Of a stretch of 35,217 nucleotides of DNA, positions 16,346 through 24,606 are shown in pieces. The position numbers and the translations under genes are program-made. The DNA is taken from assembly GCF_022179345.1 (NCBI RefSeq), contig NZ_BPQR01000028.1, positions 1 through 35,217 of the forward strand, given 5' to 3'. The notes under the pieces were generated by a model, which searched no databases, had not been told where the DNA came from, and saw nothing but the letters and a program-made list of their open reading frames with translations. Every line of letters begins with the position of its first letter. Position 1 is the stretch's first letter. This DNA is from Methylobacterium jeotgali (GTDB lineage: Bacteria > Pseudomonadota > Alphaproteobacteria > Rhizobiales > Beijerinckiaceae).

Positions 16346-17044
16346 TCAGGCGACCGCCAGCGCGATCCGCCCGAGCCCCTCGATCGCGGCCTCCATCGTC
16401 TCGCCCCGCCGCACCGGCCCGACCCCGGAGGGCGTGCCCGTGAAGACGAGATCGCCCGGATGAAGCTCGAAATAGCCCGACAGGAAGGCGATCTGCTCGG
16501 CGACCGACCAGATCATCTCGGAGAGGTCGCCCCGCTGCCGCTCGGCGCGATCGACGGTGAGCGTGATGGCGCCGCGCTGCGGATGGCCGATGCGCGCCGC
16601 CGGGTGCAGGAGGCCGATCGGGGCGGAGGCGTCGGCGGCCTTGCCGAGGTCCCAGGGGCGGGAGAGCTTCTTGGCCTCCTCCTGGAGGTCGCGCCGGGTC
16701 ATGTCGAGGCCGATCGCATAGCCGTAGACGTGGTCCAGCGCCTCCGAAACCGGGATGTCGCGCCCGCCCGTGCCGATCGCGGCCACCAGCTCGACCTCGA
16801 AATGGTAGTTCTCCGTCCGCGGCGGGTAGGGATGGGGAACGGGCTCGCTCCCGGTCACCACCTGGAGCGCGTCGGCGGGCTTCATGAAGAAGAAGGGCGG
16901 CTCGCGGTCCGGATCGTGCCCCATCTCGCGGGCATGCGCCGCGTAGTTGCGCCCGACGCAGTAGACCCGCCGCACGGGAAACAGGTCCTCGCTGCCGTCG
17001 ATCGGCAGACCGATGCGGGGCGGGTTCGGGATGACGGAGAGCAT
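16346..17044 (-). CDS. Fumarylacetoacetate hydrolase family protein
   Basis: A 232-aa FAH-fold enzyme. Conserved pieces are VGRNYAAHAREMG near the N-terminus, PPFFFMKPADAL, the metal-binding FEVELVAAIG, GLDMTRRDLQ, and the C-terminal FTGTPSGVGPVRRGE loop. Members hydrolyse or decarboxylate 2,4-dioxo acids such as maleylpyruvate, fumarylpyruvate or acylpyruvates in aromatic degradation. No aromatic pathway genes are nearby, so acylpyruvase-type housekeeping is as likely as a catabolic role. It is followed closely by the Nudix gene and is divergent from the FAD-linked oxidase. Confidence 0.92.
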   Translation of the reverse strand: MLSVIPNPPRIGLPIDGSEDLFPVRRVYCVGRNYAAHAREMGHDPDREPPFFFMKPADALQVVTGSEPVPHPYPPRTENYHFEVELVAAIGTGGRDIPVSEALDHVYGYAIGLDMTRRDLQEEAKKLSRPWDLGKAADASAPIGLLHPAARIGHPQRGAITLTVDRAERQRGDLSEMIWSVAEQIAFLSGYFELHPGDLVFTGTPSGVGPVRRGETMEAAIEGLGRIALAVA

Positions 17045-17178
17045 GGAAACCTCGCGAGGGCGCGCCGGCGGCGTTCCGTGCGGGAACGCCTGCCCGGAGA
17101 GCGACCGGGCTGCTATCTAGGAACGCGATCCGGCGGCGGCCATCCCGGCGCCAGCCCGTCCCTGCCCGAAGGCCCCTC

Positions 17179-18642
17179 ATGCCCGCGCACGCCGAGCCCG
17201 ACGACGCTCGTCTCACGGCCCTCCTCTCGGATCTCCGCGCCCGGCTCGGCGAGGCCGCCGTTCAGACGGACGACGCCGCGCTCGGTCCCCACCTCGCCGA
17301 GGCGCGCGGCCTCTACCGGGGGCGGGCGGCGGCCCTCCTGCGCCCGGCGGACACGGGGGAGGTCGCCTTCGCGGTCGAGGCCTGCGCGCGGGCCGGCGTT
17401 CCCATCGTCGCCCATGGCGGCAACACCGGCCTCGTCGGGGGAGGGGTGCCGCACGGGGGCGTCGTGCTCTCGCTGGAGCGGATGACCCGCGTGCGCGACA
17501 TCGATCCCGTCAGCGCGACGCTCACCGTCGAGGCCGGCGCCATCCTCGCCGAGGTCCAGGCGGCGGCGGACAGGGCGGGGATGCTGTTTCCCCTGTCGCT
17601 CGCGGCCGAGGGCTCCTGCCGGATCGGCGGCAACATCGCGACGAATGCCGGCGGCACCAACGTGCTCGCCTACGGCAACGCCCGCGACCTCGTGCTCGGG
17701 CTGGAGGTCGTGCTCGCCGACGGGCGGATCTGGAACGGCCTGAAGGGCCTGCGCAAGAACAACGCCGGCTACGACCTCAAGCACCTGTTCATCGGCTCGG
17801 AGGGCACGCTCGGCATCGTCACGGCCGCCGTCCTGAAACTGTTCCCGAAGCCGCTCGCCCGGGCGGTCGCGTTCTGCGGTCTGGCCTCGCCGGCGGACGC
17901 CCTGGCGCTCCTCGAGACCGTGCGACGGCGCGTGGGCGCCGGGCTCACCGGCTTCGAGGTGCTGCCCCGCTTCGGACTGGAGATCGTGCTTCGGCATGTG
18001 CCCGGCGTGAGCCGGCCGCTCCAGGGCACGCACCACACCTACGCGCTGGTCGAGGTCTCGACGGCGCGCCCCGGCGACGATCCGGCCGCCGCCCTGGAGG
18101 AGGCGCTCGGCGAGGCGATGGAGGCGGGCCGCGTCGAGGACGCGACCATCGGCGCCAGCGAGGCCCAGAACGCCGGCCTGTGGAAGCTGCGCGAGACCCT
18201 GCCCGAGGCGCAGACCCGCGAGGGCGGCTCGATCAAGCACGACGTCTCGGTGCCGCTCTCGAAGCTGCCCGCCTTCCTCGAAGAGGCGGAAGCCGCCTGC
18301 GTCCAGGCGATGCCGGGCCTGCGCCCCTGCGCCTTCGGGCATTTCGGCGACGGCAACATCCACTTCAACCTCAGCCAGCCGGAGGGCATGGAGAAGGCCG
18401 CCTTCCTGGCGGAGTGGGAGCGCTTCAACCGCATCGTCCACGACATCGTCGATCGGCTCGACGGCTCCATCGCCGCCGAGCACGGGGTCGGGCTCATCAA
18501 GCGCGACGAGCTGCTCCACTACGGCGACCCCGTCGCCCTCGACCTGATGCGCCGCCTCAAGGCCGCCCTCGACCCGCGCGACCTCCTCAACCCCGGCAAG
18601 GTCGTGGCGCTCTCCGCCAACCCGCCCCGCGCCCTTCCCTGA
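17179..18642 (+). CDS. FAD-binding 2-hydroxyacid dehydrogenase (GlcD / D-2-hydroxyglutarate dehydrogenase type)
   Basis: A 487-aa flavoprotein of the vanillyl-alcohol-oxidase fold. The FAD domain (about 40-220) shows HGGNTGLVGGGVP, IGGNIATNAGG and FIGSEGTLGIVTAAVLKLFP. The C-terminal cap (about 230-480) has the substrate/metal segment GHFGDGNIHFN and the closing EHGVGLIKRD and DPRDLLNPGKV. Such enzymes oxidise D-lactate, glycolate or D-2-hydroxyglutarate. No glcE/glcF partner genes are present, which favours a single-subunit D-2-hydroxyglutarate or D-lactate type. It is transcribed alone. Confidence 0.92.
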   Translation: MPAHAEPDDARLTALLSDLRARLGEAAVQTDDAALGPHLAEARGLYRGRAAALLRPADTGEVAFAVEACARAGVPIVAHGGNTGLVGGGVPHGGVVLSLERMTRVRDIDPVSATLTVEAGAILAEVQAAADRAGMLFPLSLAAEGSCRIGGNIATNAGGTNVLAYGNARDLVLGLEVVLADGRIWNGLKGLRKNNAGYDLKHLFIGSEGTLGIVTAAVLKLFPKPLARAVAFCGLASPADALALLETVRRRVGAGLTGFEVLPRFGLEIVLRHVPGVSRPLQGTHHTYALVEVSTARPGDDPAAALEEALGEAMEAGRVEDATIGASEAQNAGLWKLRETLPEAQTREGGSIKHDVSVPLSKLPAFLEEAEAACVQAMPGLRPCAFGHFGDGNIHFNLSQPEGMEKAAFLAEWERFNRIVHDIVDRLDGSIAAEHGVGLIKRDELLHYGDPVALDLMRRLKAALDPRDLLNPGKVVALSANPPRALP

Positions 18643-18882
18643 TCGGTGGAAAGAACCTCTCCAAGGCTATTGTGCAGCGCACAGTTCCGCGCCAGATTGT
18701 TTGCCGCATTGCGCCATGAAAAGGCGCCGATGCGGGCCGACGCTGGGGACGCCCGAGGATTCGCCGACGCTCCGGCAGGGGCCGTAGCGTTATCGGGGCG
18801 TTAACGGCGACGGTCGATCCTGTGCTGCATCGCGGCAGCGCCGACCGTGACCGGCCGCGCCGCCAGACCCGAGGAGAGAGGC

Positions 18883-19176
18883 ATGCCGACGTCACAGGCT
18901 CGCGTTCCGACCGCCGAGGCGAGCCGCTACCTGCAGCAGCTCTGCCGCCACTGGAGCCACAAGTTCCCCGTCGAGAGCGACGCCAGCCACGGCCGCGTGC
19001 CCTTCGGCGAGGACCGCGTCTGCACCTTCGACGCGGAGCCCGACGCCCTGCTGATGCGCGTCGCCACCTCCGACCCCGCCGGCCTCACCCGGCTGGAGAA
19101 CGTCGTCTCCGACCATCTCCTGCGCTTCGCCTTCCGGGAAGGGCTCGGCGACATCACCTGGTCCCGCGCCGCTTGA
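18883..19176 (+). CDS. DUF2218 family protein
   Basis: 97 aa from the ATG at 18883, with GAGGAGAG just upstream. It matches the small DUF2218 family: an N-terminal helix (AEASRYLQQLCRHWSHKFPVE), a central FGEDRVCTFDAEPDALLMRV strand pair, and a C-terminal helix (LENVVSDHLLRFAFREGLGDITWSR). The function is unknown; family members are often found near iron or siderophore genes. The 240 bases between the dehydrogenase and this gene hold no other feature that I can see. Confidence 0.85.
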   Translation: MPTSQARVPTAEASRYLQQLCRHWSHKFPVESDASHGRVPFGEDRVCTFDAEPDALLMRVATSDPAGLTRLENVVSDHLLRFAFREGLGDITWSRAA

Positions 19177-19242
19177 TTCGGGCGCCCGCGGACCGATCTT
19201 GAGCCCCTGCGGACGGGTTCGACGCGCGGAGCGGAACGAGAG

Positions 19243-20499
19243 ATGACGGCACGCACGGGATCGGGGGCGGACGCCTTCGCGGAGCGCCTCGACAGGCTGG
19301 CGCAGGTGGCGATCCGGGTCGGGCTCAACCTGCGCGAGGGGCAGGAGCTGGTGCTGACGGCGCCGCTGGAGGCGCTGCCGCTCGCCCGCGCCATCACCGC
19401 GGAGGCCTACCGGGCCGGCGCCAGCCTCGTCACCACGCTGCTGGCCGACGACAGGCAGACGCTCGCCCGCTTCGAGCACGCCGACGAGGCCGCCTTCGAC
19501 ACCGCCGCCGGCTGGCTCTACGCCGGCATGGCCGAGGCCTATCGCAACGGCGCGGCCCGGCTCGCGATCAGCGGCGATGACCCGGCACTCCTCTCCGGCC
19601 AGGACCCCGGCCGGGTCGCCCGCGCCAACCGGGCGCGCTCGCAGGCCTATCAACCGGCCCTCGACCTCATCGCCAACTTCGCCACCAACTGGACGATCGT
19701 CTCCGCGGCGACGCCGGCCTGGGCCCGCACGGTCTTCCCGGACCTCCCGGAGGACGAGGCCGTGGCGCGGCTCTGGGACGCGATCTTCTCCGCCTCCCGC
19801 TGCGACGGGCCGGACCCGATCGCCGCGTGGACCCACCACAACGCCGCGCTCCGCGCCCGCACCGAGACGCTCAACGGCTACCGCTTCGCGGCCCTGCGCT
19901 TCACCGGCCCGGGCACCGACCTCACCGTGGGCTTGGCCGACGACCACGAATGGTGCGGGGGCGCGGCGACCTCGCGCAACGGCATCACCTGCAACGCCAA
20001 CATCCCCACGGAGGAGGTGTTCACGACGCCCCACCGCCTGCGGGTCGAGGGGCACGTGACGAGCACCAAGCCGCTCTCCTACCAGGGCACCCTGATCGAG
20101 GGCATCCGGGTGCGCTTCGCGGAGGGGCGGATCGTCGAATCGGCGGCGCGCACCGGCGGGGACGTGCTCGCCCGCGTGCTGGACACCGACGAGGGCGCCC
20201 GGCGCCTCGGCGAGGTCGCCCTGGTGCCGGCCGGATCGGCGATCTCCGCCTCCGGGCTGCTATTCTACAACACGCTCTACGACGAGAACGCCGCGAGCCA
20301 CATCGCGCTCGGCCAAGCCTACAGCAAGTGCTTCCGGAACGGCGGCGCCGGGCTATCCCCCGAGGACCTCGCGGAGCGGGGCGCCAACCGCAGCCTGATC
20401 CACATCGACTGGATGATCGGCTCCGCGGACGTCGATGTCGACGGCCTCGACGGGCAGGGCAGGGCGGTGCCTGTGATGCGGGCCGGCGAGTGGGTGTGA
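19243..20499 (+). CDS. Aminopeptidase, peptidase family M29
   Basis: A 418-aa cytosolic metallo-aminopeptidase of the AmpS/PepS (thermophilic) family. Family landmarks are VGLNLREGQELVLTAPLEALPLAR at the N-terminus, FTGPGTDLTVGL in the middle, NIPTEEVFTTPHR, and near the end the metal-binding HIALGQAYSKC and SLIHIDWMIGS. Residues expected to bind the two metals are present. It releases N-terminal residues from short peptides. The stop codon overlaps the start of the haemoglobin gene (GTGA), so the two are translated together. Confidence 0.93.
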   Translation: MTARTGSGADAFAERLDRLAQVAIRVGLNLREGQELVLTAPLEALPLARAITAEAYRAGASLVTTLLADDRQTLARFEHADEAAFDTAAGWLYAGMAEAYRNGAARLAISGDDPALLSGQDPGRVARANRARSQAYQPALDLIANFATNWTIVSAATPAWARTVFPDLPEDEAVARLWDAIFSASRCDGPDPIAAWTHHNAALRARTETLNGYRFAALRFTGPGTDLTVGLADDHEWCGGAATSRNGITCNANIPTEEVFTTPHRLRVEGHVTSTKPLSYQGTLIEGIRVRFAEGRIVESAARTGGDVLARVLDTDEGARRLGEVALVPAGSAISASGLLFYNTLYDENAASHIALGQAYSKCFRNGGAGLSPEDLAERGANRSLIHIDWMIGSADVDVDGLDGQGRAVPVMRAGEWV

Positions 20500-20924
20500 G
20501 CGCGCAGCCGCCGGTGCTGAGTGAGGCGGAGCTGCCGGCGCTGCTGGCCCGGTTCTACGGCCGCGTGCGGCTCGACCCGGAGCTCGGGCCGATCTTCGAG
20601 GACGCGGTCCACGACTGGCCGGCGCATCTCGCCCGGATCGGCGATTTCTGGTCCTCGGTGCTGTTCGGAAGCGGCCGCTACAAGGGGAACCCGTTCGGCG
20701 TCCACCAGCGGCACGCGCCACGGCTCAGCCCGGCGCTGTTCGCCCGCTGGCTGGCGCTGTGGGAGGAGACGACCGCCGAGATGCTCGCGCCGGACGCGGC
20801 GGCGCTCCTGCGCGAGAAGGCGCACCGCATCGCCGACAGCCTCCAGCAGGGCCTGTTCTTCCGCCCCGAGGAGCACGGGCCGGCGGGGCGGGGGAGGGTG
20901 CAGGCCGCGGCCCCGACAGGGTAA
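20496..20924 (+). CDS. Group III truncated haemoglobin
   Basis: 142 aa from the GTG at 20496, overlapping the aminopeptidase stop. The fold is the two-over-two globin of group III: LARFYGRVRLDPELGPIFEDAV, DWPAHLARIGDFWSSVLFG, YKGNPFGVHQRH and a final helix (LREKAHRIADSLQQGLFF). One of the two histidines in HQRH is expected to be the proximal haem ligand. These globins bind oxygen or nitric oxide, and their physiological role is not settled. The C-terminal tail is Gly/Ala-rich and disordered. Confidence 0.9.
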   Translation: MSAQPPVLSEAELPALLARFYGRVRLDPELGPIFEDAVHDWPAHLARIGDFWSSVLFGSGRYKGNPFGVHQRHAPRLSPALFARWLALWEETTAEMLAPDAAALLREKAHRIADSLQQGLFFRPEEHGPAGRGRVQAAAPTG

Positions 20925-21066
20925 ACGGTCCGTTAAGATCGGCTTCCTAGGCTCTCCCGACCGGGCGCCGGAAGGCCCCACGAGACGATCCCTTGCTCCG
21001 AGGAGACGGCCGGCCCACCCTCGGGCCGGCGGCGCGACCCACGGAGCGGTTCACGCGGAGGAGAGC

Positions 21067-21444
21067 ATGACCCAGGCCCATCCGACGAGCGGCGCCGTCC
21101 CCGACCCCGACTGCCCGATTCCCATGGAGCAGCTCGGCGCCATCTACCGCGCCGAGGCCGAGGACCTTCCGGAGCTGCTGGCAGTGATCCCGCCGCTGAT
21201 GCGGGCGAAGCTCGCGGCCTATCTCTACGGCAAGAGCCACATGCACCAGCTCGGGCTTACGGTCGCCCGCACCTGCGAGCGGGACGATCTCGTGCGGGCC
21301 GCCGGCGAGATCGGCGCAGTGATCCACGGGCAGTCGCGGCTGAAGCCCGCCCGTCCGGCCGCCCCCGCAGCGGCCCCTCCCTCGGGCGGCGGCGGACGCA
21401 AGATCAGCCTTGGCGGCGCCTCGTCGAAGCACCTGTTCGACTGA
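21067..21444 (+). CDS. Hypothetical protein, basic-tailed
   Basis: 125 aa from the ATG at 21067, preceded by GGAGGAGAG. A folded helical part (about 15-85, PMEQLGAIYRAEAEDLPELLAVI onward) is followed by a Pro/Ala/Gly linker and a conserved-looking end, KISLGGASSKHLFD. No family that I can name. It opens a run of small genes in the same direction. The 140-base gap before it holds only the ribosome-binding site. Confidence 0.6.
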   Translation: MTQAHPTSGAVPDPDCPIPMEQLGAIYRAEAEDLPELLAVIPPLMRAKLAAYLYGKSHMHQLGLTVARTCERDDLVRAAGEIGAVIHGQSRLKPARPAAPAAAPPSGGGGRKISLGGASSKHLFD

Positions 21445-21501
21445 CGCGGAACCCGGATGCGGCGGCCCGGCTTGTCGGACGCCCACGGCAGGAGGCCGGC
21501 C

Positions 21502-21768
21502 ATGTCCCTCTACGGTAACTGGTGGAAGCTCGGCTTCGACGCGACGATGCTCGCGCTCGAGTCGCAGCAGGTCATCGGCCTGCGCATGCTGAAGCTCTCC
21601 ACCGGCGGCGCCGCCGCGCAGGCCGAGGCGATGCGCATGGTCACGGAGAAGGTCGCCGCCGCCGGCGAGGCGGCGATGATGCTCGCCTCCGGCGGGAGCG
21701 GAGCGGGCGTCGTGGCGGGCTACCGGCGCAAGGTGCGCGCCAACGCCCGGCGGCTTCAGCGGCGCTGA
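21502..21768 (+). CDS. Small phasin-like protein
   Basis: 88 aa from the ATG at 21502, with AGGAGG at 21490-21495. It is a single amphipathic helical unit (WWKLGFDATMLALESQQVIGLRMLKLS, then a helix rich in Ala, Met and Glu) and ends in a basic tail (YRRKVRANARRLQRR). The pattern is loosely like phasins, which coat polyhydroxyalkanoate granules, but this is a weak resemblance. It lies 57 bases after the preceding gene in the same direction. Confidence 0.55.
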   Translation: MSLYGNWWKLGFDATMLALESQQVIGLRMLKLSTGGAAAQAEAMRMVTEKVAAAGEAAMMLASGGSGAGVVAGYRRKVRANARRLQRR

Positions 21769-21859
21769 ACCGCCGCCGCCGGGGGGCCGCGGGCCGGACT
21801 CATTCTCGTCGCGAAACCGTGGTCCGATGCCTGTGACCACGACGTGAAAGGCCACGACC

Positions 21860-22237
21860 ATGACCGACCATCGCATCCGCGCGCGCGCCTACGAGCTCTG
21901 GGAGAGCGCCGGCCGTCCCTCCGGCCGCGAGGCCGATCACTGGGCGCAGGCCGAGGCCGAGATCCGCGGCGCCGATGCGAAGGGCGCCGCTCAGGGCGCG
22001 AAGACGGCCAAGCCGGCCGGCGCCGCCAAGGGTCCGAAGACCGCGAAGCCCGCCCCGGCGGCGGAGCCGAAGGCCGCCGCAGCCGGGAAGGCCAAGGCGA
22101 CGAAGGCCCCCGCCAAGACGAAGACGGCCGAGGCGGAGACGGCCACCCCCAAGGCTGCTTCCAAGGCGGCGGCACCCAAGGCCACCGCTCCCAAGGCGGC
22201 CCGCAAGCCCCGCGAGGGCAGCCGCTCGCTCCACTAA
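21860..22237 (+). CDS. DUF2934 protein with histone H1-like Ala/Lys/Pro tail
   Basis: 125 aa. Residues 1-35 are a DUF2934 domain (IRARAYELWESAGRPSGREADHWAQAE). The remaining 90 residues are a low-complexity Ala/Lys/Pro/Thr tail resembling bacterial histone H1-like proteins. Such tails often bind nucleic acid, so a DNA-associated role is a reasonable inference, but no function is known. The repeats in the tail (AAPKATAPKAA) show slippage-prone DNA. Confidence 0.75.
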   Translation: MTDHRIRARAYELWESAGRPSGREADHWAQAEAEIRGADAKGAAQGAKTAKPAGAAKGPKTAKPAPAAEPKAAAAGKAKATKAPAKTKTAEAETATPKAASKAAAPKATAPKAARKPREGSRSLH

Positions 22238-22245
22238 GGGCATCC

Positions 22246-22270
22246 GGAACGGACCGGCCGGCCGGCGGTT
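22246..22270 (+). promoter_or_regulatory. Possible EcfG-type promoter (imperfect)
   Basis: GGAAC (22246-22250), 16 bases, then GGTT (22267-22270). The consensus recognised by the alphaproteobacterial general stress sigma factor is GGAAC-N16/17-CGTT, so one base deviates. It lies 54 bases upstream of the secreted protein at 22324. Weaker than the site at 24551. Confidence 0.3.
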
Positions 22271-22323
22271 CTCACGGCAACGCTCGGTGTCCATGATGGA
22301 CGCCGGACCGCCGGAGACCCGTC

Positions 22324-22602
22324 ATGCGCCGCGCCCTCCTCGCCGCAGGATCGATCGCAGGAGCGCTCATGCTCCCGGCGGCCGCCGCGCCCCTCGACCG
22401 CGGGGCGGCCCCTCTCCAGACCCAGCCCGCCGCGACGGTGGGCGGACGCGCGCCCTGGAGCGCGCCGTGGGAGTACGACTCGGGCAGCGACAACGACCGC
22501 CGCCCCGAGCTTCCCTACTACCAGCAGGGCCGCGGCCAGCAGACCGGCGGCCCGAGCCGCAACCTCCTGCCCGACGACGGCCTGCACCTGTTCCCGCGGT
22601 GA
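22324..22602 (+). CDS. Small secreted protein
   Basis: 92 aa with a clean signal peptide (MRRALLAAGSIAGALMLPAAAA, cleavage around residue 22). The mature part is short, Pro/Gly/Gln-rich and probably disordered (YYQQGRGQQTGGPSRNLLPDDG). No family recognised. Genes like this are common singletons in Methylobacteriaceae. Confidence 0.6.
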   Translation: MRRALLAAGSIAGALMLPAAAAPLDRGAAPLQTQPAATVGGRAPWSAPWEYDSGSDNDRRPELPYYQQGRGQQTGGPSRNLLPDDGLHLFPR

Positions 22603-22780
22603 GACCGCGGGGGCCGAGGTTGTCCCCAGCTTCGACCGGCTGCGCCGCCGATCTGTGACGATTCTGCGACATCGGTAACGCCCTGCTCACCGAGGCGGCG
22701 CGAATCCTCTGGCATCGCGCCGACGATCGGCGTAGCGAGCCGCGCCGATCATCGTCAGACCTTCACGAAGGCGCCCGATC

Positions 22781-22996
22781 ATGAGCCAGCCGGCCTCCCG
22801 CGAGGACAGCGTCCAGCCGACCCGCCTCTCCGAGCGGATCGCGCAAGCCGTCGACAGCCGGACGACGCCCATCAGCCAGCTCCTGCGCCTGATGTCCGCC
22901 CTCGACGCCGACCCCTCTGTCGGCGCCAACGAGAACCTGCGACGCGATCTGCGCCAGCGCCTGCGGGCGCGCATCGGCGCGCCGCTGGCATCCTGA
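22781..22996 (+). CDS. Small hypothetical protein
   Basis: 71 aa, soluble, with two predicted helices (RLSERIAQAVDSRTTPISQLLRLMSALD and NLRRDLRQRLRARIG). There is no signal peptide and no family that I recognise. It converges with the secreted YG-rich gene, leaving only seven bases between stops. The 178 bases before it contain no other gene. Confidence 0.5.
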   Translation: MSQPASREDSVQPTRLSERIAQAVDSRTTPISQLLRLMSALDADPSVGANENLRRDLRQRLRARIGAPLAS

Positions 22997-23003
22997 CCCT
23001 CGC

Positions 23004-23306
23004 TCAGTAGAACGGGTAGGGGGCGTAGGGGCGGTAGACCGGACGGGGACGGTAGTAGCCGCCGTAGTACGGCCCGTAGAAGCGCCGGGGACGATAGTAG
23101 CCGTAGGGGCCGCCCCAATAGGGCCTGCGCCAGTAGGGCCGCGGCCCGTAGTAGCCGCCATAGGGGCCCCATTGCACGGTCTCGATGCCGACGGCCGGTG
23201 CCGCGGCCAGCGGTGCCGGGGCGAAGGGCGCGGCGGAGGCTCCCTGCGGGCCCAGGGTCATCGCGCCCGCCGCGAGGGCCGATGCCAGGATGAGGCGCTC
23301 GAGCAT
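23004..23306 (-). CDS. Secreted Tyr/Gly/Pro/Arg-rich protein
   Basis: 100 aa. Signal peptide at about 1-26 (LILASALAAGAMTLGPQGASA). After residue 45 the sequence is an aromatic low-complexity repeat of YYGPRPYWRRPYWGG-like units, ending in YPFY. This layout is typical of small alphaproteobacterial exported proteins of unknown role and may be a surface or matrix component. The coding DNA is internally repetitive. Confidence 0.7.
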   Translation of the reverse strand: MLERLILASALAAGAMTLGPQGASAAPFAPAPLAAAPAVGIETVQWGPYGGYYGPRPYWRRPYWGGPYGYYRPRRFYGPYYGGYYRPRPVYRPYAPYPFY

Positions 23307-23420
23307 GCTCGTCTCCTGTCGATGGGGGACGCTAGGCCGGATGCCGCCGTCCTCGATCCGGAGATTTTGCGCCGCGCGCTGAACCGTGCCTGAAGGCCAA
23401 GCTCGGCGAGAGACAGCCCC

Positions 23421-23873
23421 CTAGGGGGCGCGGACCGGCTTCCCGGCGGCCGGCGCACCCGTCGCCTTGGCCGGCGCGGGAACCGGCAGCGCCCCGGCCT
23501 GCGTCCAGTGGCAGACCGCGGTGTCCCGCAGGGTCAGGCAGTCGTAGGTGCCACCGCCGAGGGTCACGGAGCCGGAGAGACCCGCGACGCGCTCGCGCGA
23601 CAGCCCCGTGCAGCCGAGATGATCGGCCTTCGCATCGGCCAGGAAGGCGGCGACCCCGCGCTCGTTCCGCCCCTCGCCGAGAATGCGCAGGAGGTTGGCC
23701 AGCGAGGGGCAGCCGAGCACCTGCGGCGACGGAGGGGCCTTCGCCGTCTGCGCGGCCGGCGGCCGGGCGTTGCCGGGCGGGCCGCCCTGGGCTCCGGCCG
23801 GCGCCGGACAGACGCCCGAGAGGACGAGGCAGGCCAGCGGGAGCAGCGCGGACGGGGACCGGACGGCGGACAT
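23421..23873 (-). CDS. Hypothetical exported protein with four cysteines in the mature part
   Basis: 150 aa. N-terminal signal peptide (LLPLACLVLSGVCPAPAGAQ), a Pro-rich linker (about 30-50), then a compact domain (about 52-125) with cysteines in LGCPSL, LGCTGL, YDCLTL and AVCHW that could form two disulfides, and a disordered Pro/Ala tail. No family recognised. It lies 32 bases downstream of the deformylase-like gene in the same direction. Confidence 0.6.
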   Translation of the reverse strand: MSAVRSPSALLPLACLVLSGVCPAPAGAQGGPPGNARPPAAQTAKAPPSPQVLGCPSLANLLRILGEGRNERGVAAFLADAKADHLGCTGLSRERVAGLSGSVTLGGGTYDCLTLRDTAVCHWTQAGALPVPAPAKATGAPAAGKPVRAP

Positions 23874-23905
23874 CGCGCCTGCCTATCACGGGGCGCGGGC
23901 GGGCG

Positions 23906-24409
23906 TCACCGCTGCGGCGTCTCGCGGCGGGCATAGCGGCGCCGTGCCCGCTCCCGCCGCAGCCGCGACAGGCGCTCGATCCAGAAGACGCCGTCGAGCT
24001 GGTCGATCTCGTGCTGGAGGCAAGCGGCGCGGAACCCCTCCGCGCTCTCCTCCCGCTCGCTCCCGTCGAGATCCCGGTAACGGACGCGCACCGAGGCCGC
24101 GCGCTCGACGGGCTCGGAGACGCCCGGCATCGAGACGCTGCCCTCGGGCCCGGCGACGCGCTCCGGCGAGGCCCAGGCGATCTCGGGATTGACGTAGAGG
24201 CTCGCGGGGGTGCCCGGCTCCGGCCGCAGCACCACGACCCGCTGCGCGACCCCGATATGCGGCGCGGCGAGCCCGGCGGCCGCGGCCGCATCGAGGGTGT
24301 CGCGCAGGTCGGTGGCGAGCATGCGCAGGGCCTCGTCGAAGGCGAGGACTGGCGCTGCGGCCACCGTGAGACGGGGATCCGGATAGTAGATCAGCGGTCT
24401 GGCGGTCAT
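23906..24409 (-). CDS. Peptide deformylase-like protein with substituted catalytic residues
   Basis: A 167-aa protein with the full polypeptide-deformylase layout. All three signature motifs are altered. The first motif reads GLAAPHIG (His51 for the usual Gln). The second reads EGSVSMPG (Ser91 for the metal-ligand Cys). The third reads QHEIDQLDG (H133 and E134 kept, Gln137 for the second metal-ligand His). True deformylases remove formyl groups from nascent proteins with a metal held by Cys, His and His. This copy keeps only one of the three ligands, so it is probably not an ordinary deformylase. The cell must have a canonical def elsewhere. Confidence 0.85.
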   Translation of the reverse strand: MTARPLIYYPDPRLTVAAAPVLAFDEALRMLATDLRDTLDAAAAAGLAAPHIGVAQRVVVLRPEPGTPASLYVNPEIAWASPERVAGPEGSVSMPGVSEPVERAASVRVRYRDLDGSEREESAEGFRAACLQHEIDQLDGVFWIERLSRLRRERARRRYARRETPQR

Positions 24410-24550
24410 GAGATCGAGTTCGCGAGGGCTTCCACGAGTTCGGCGCGGGATCTTCGCCGATCAGGACGGGTTCGGGAGGCTGAAGGGCATCGTTCCCCGA
24501 ATGGTATGAAGTCTTGCCGAAGCGGCGGGAAGCCGAATTCTGATGGAATC

Positions 24551-24575
24551 GGAACATCCCCCGCGCGGCATCGTT
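24551..24575 (+). promoter_or_regulatory. EcfG-type general stress promoter
   Basis: GGAAC at 24551-24555 and CGTT at 24572-24575 are separated by exactly 16 bases. This is the consensus for the PhyR-controlled sigma factor EcfG of Alphaproteobacteria. It lies 32 bases upstream of the ATG at 24607. Confidence 0.65.
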
Positions 24576-24606
24576 CTCAACCCACGATCCGCAACGGGAG
24601 ATATTC

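Noticed and set aside
16277..17485. 402-codon plus-strand frame
   Set aside because: Antisense to the FAH-family gene and overlapping the dehydrogenase; no recognisable domain.
17113..18519. 468-codon minus-strand frame opposite the FAD dehydrogenase
   Set aside because: Shadow of a clear flavoprotein gene; composition typical of antisense frames.
19827..20495. N-terminal extension of the haemoglobin frame
   Set aside because: Overlaps the aminopeptidase and is Arg/His-rich nonsense; the globin homology begins just after the GTG at 20496.
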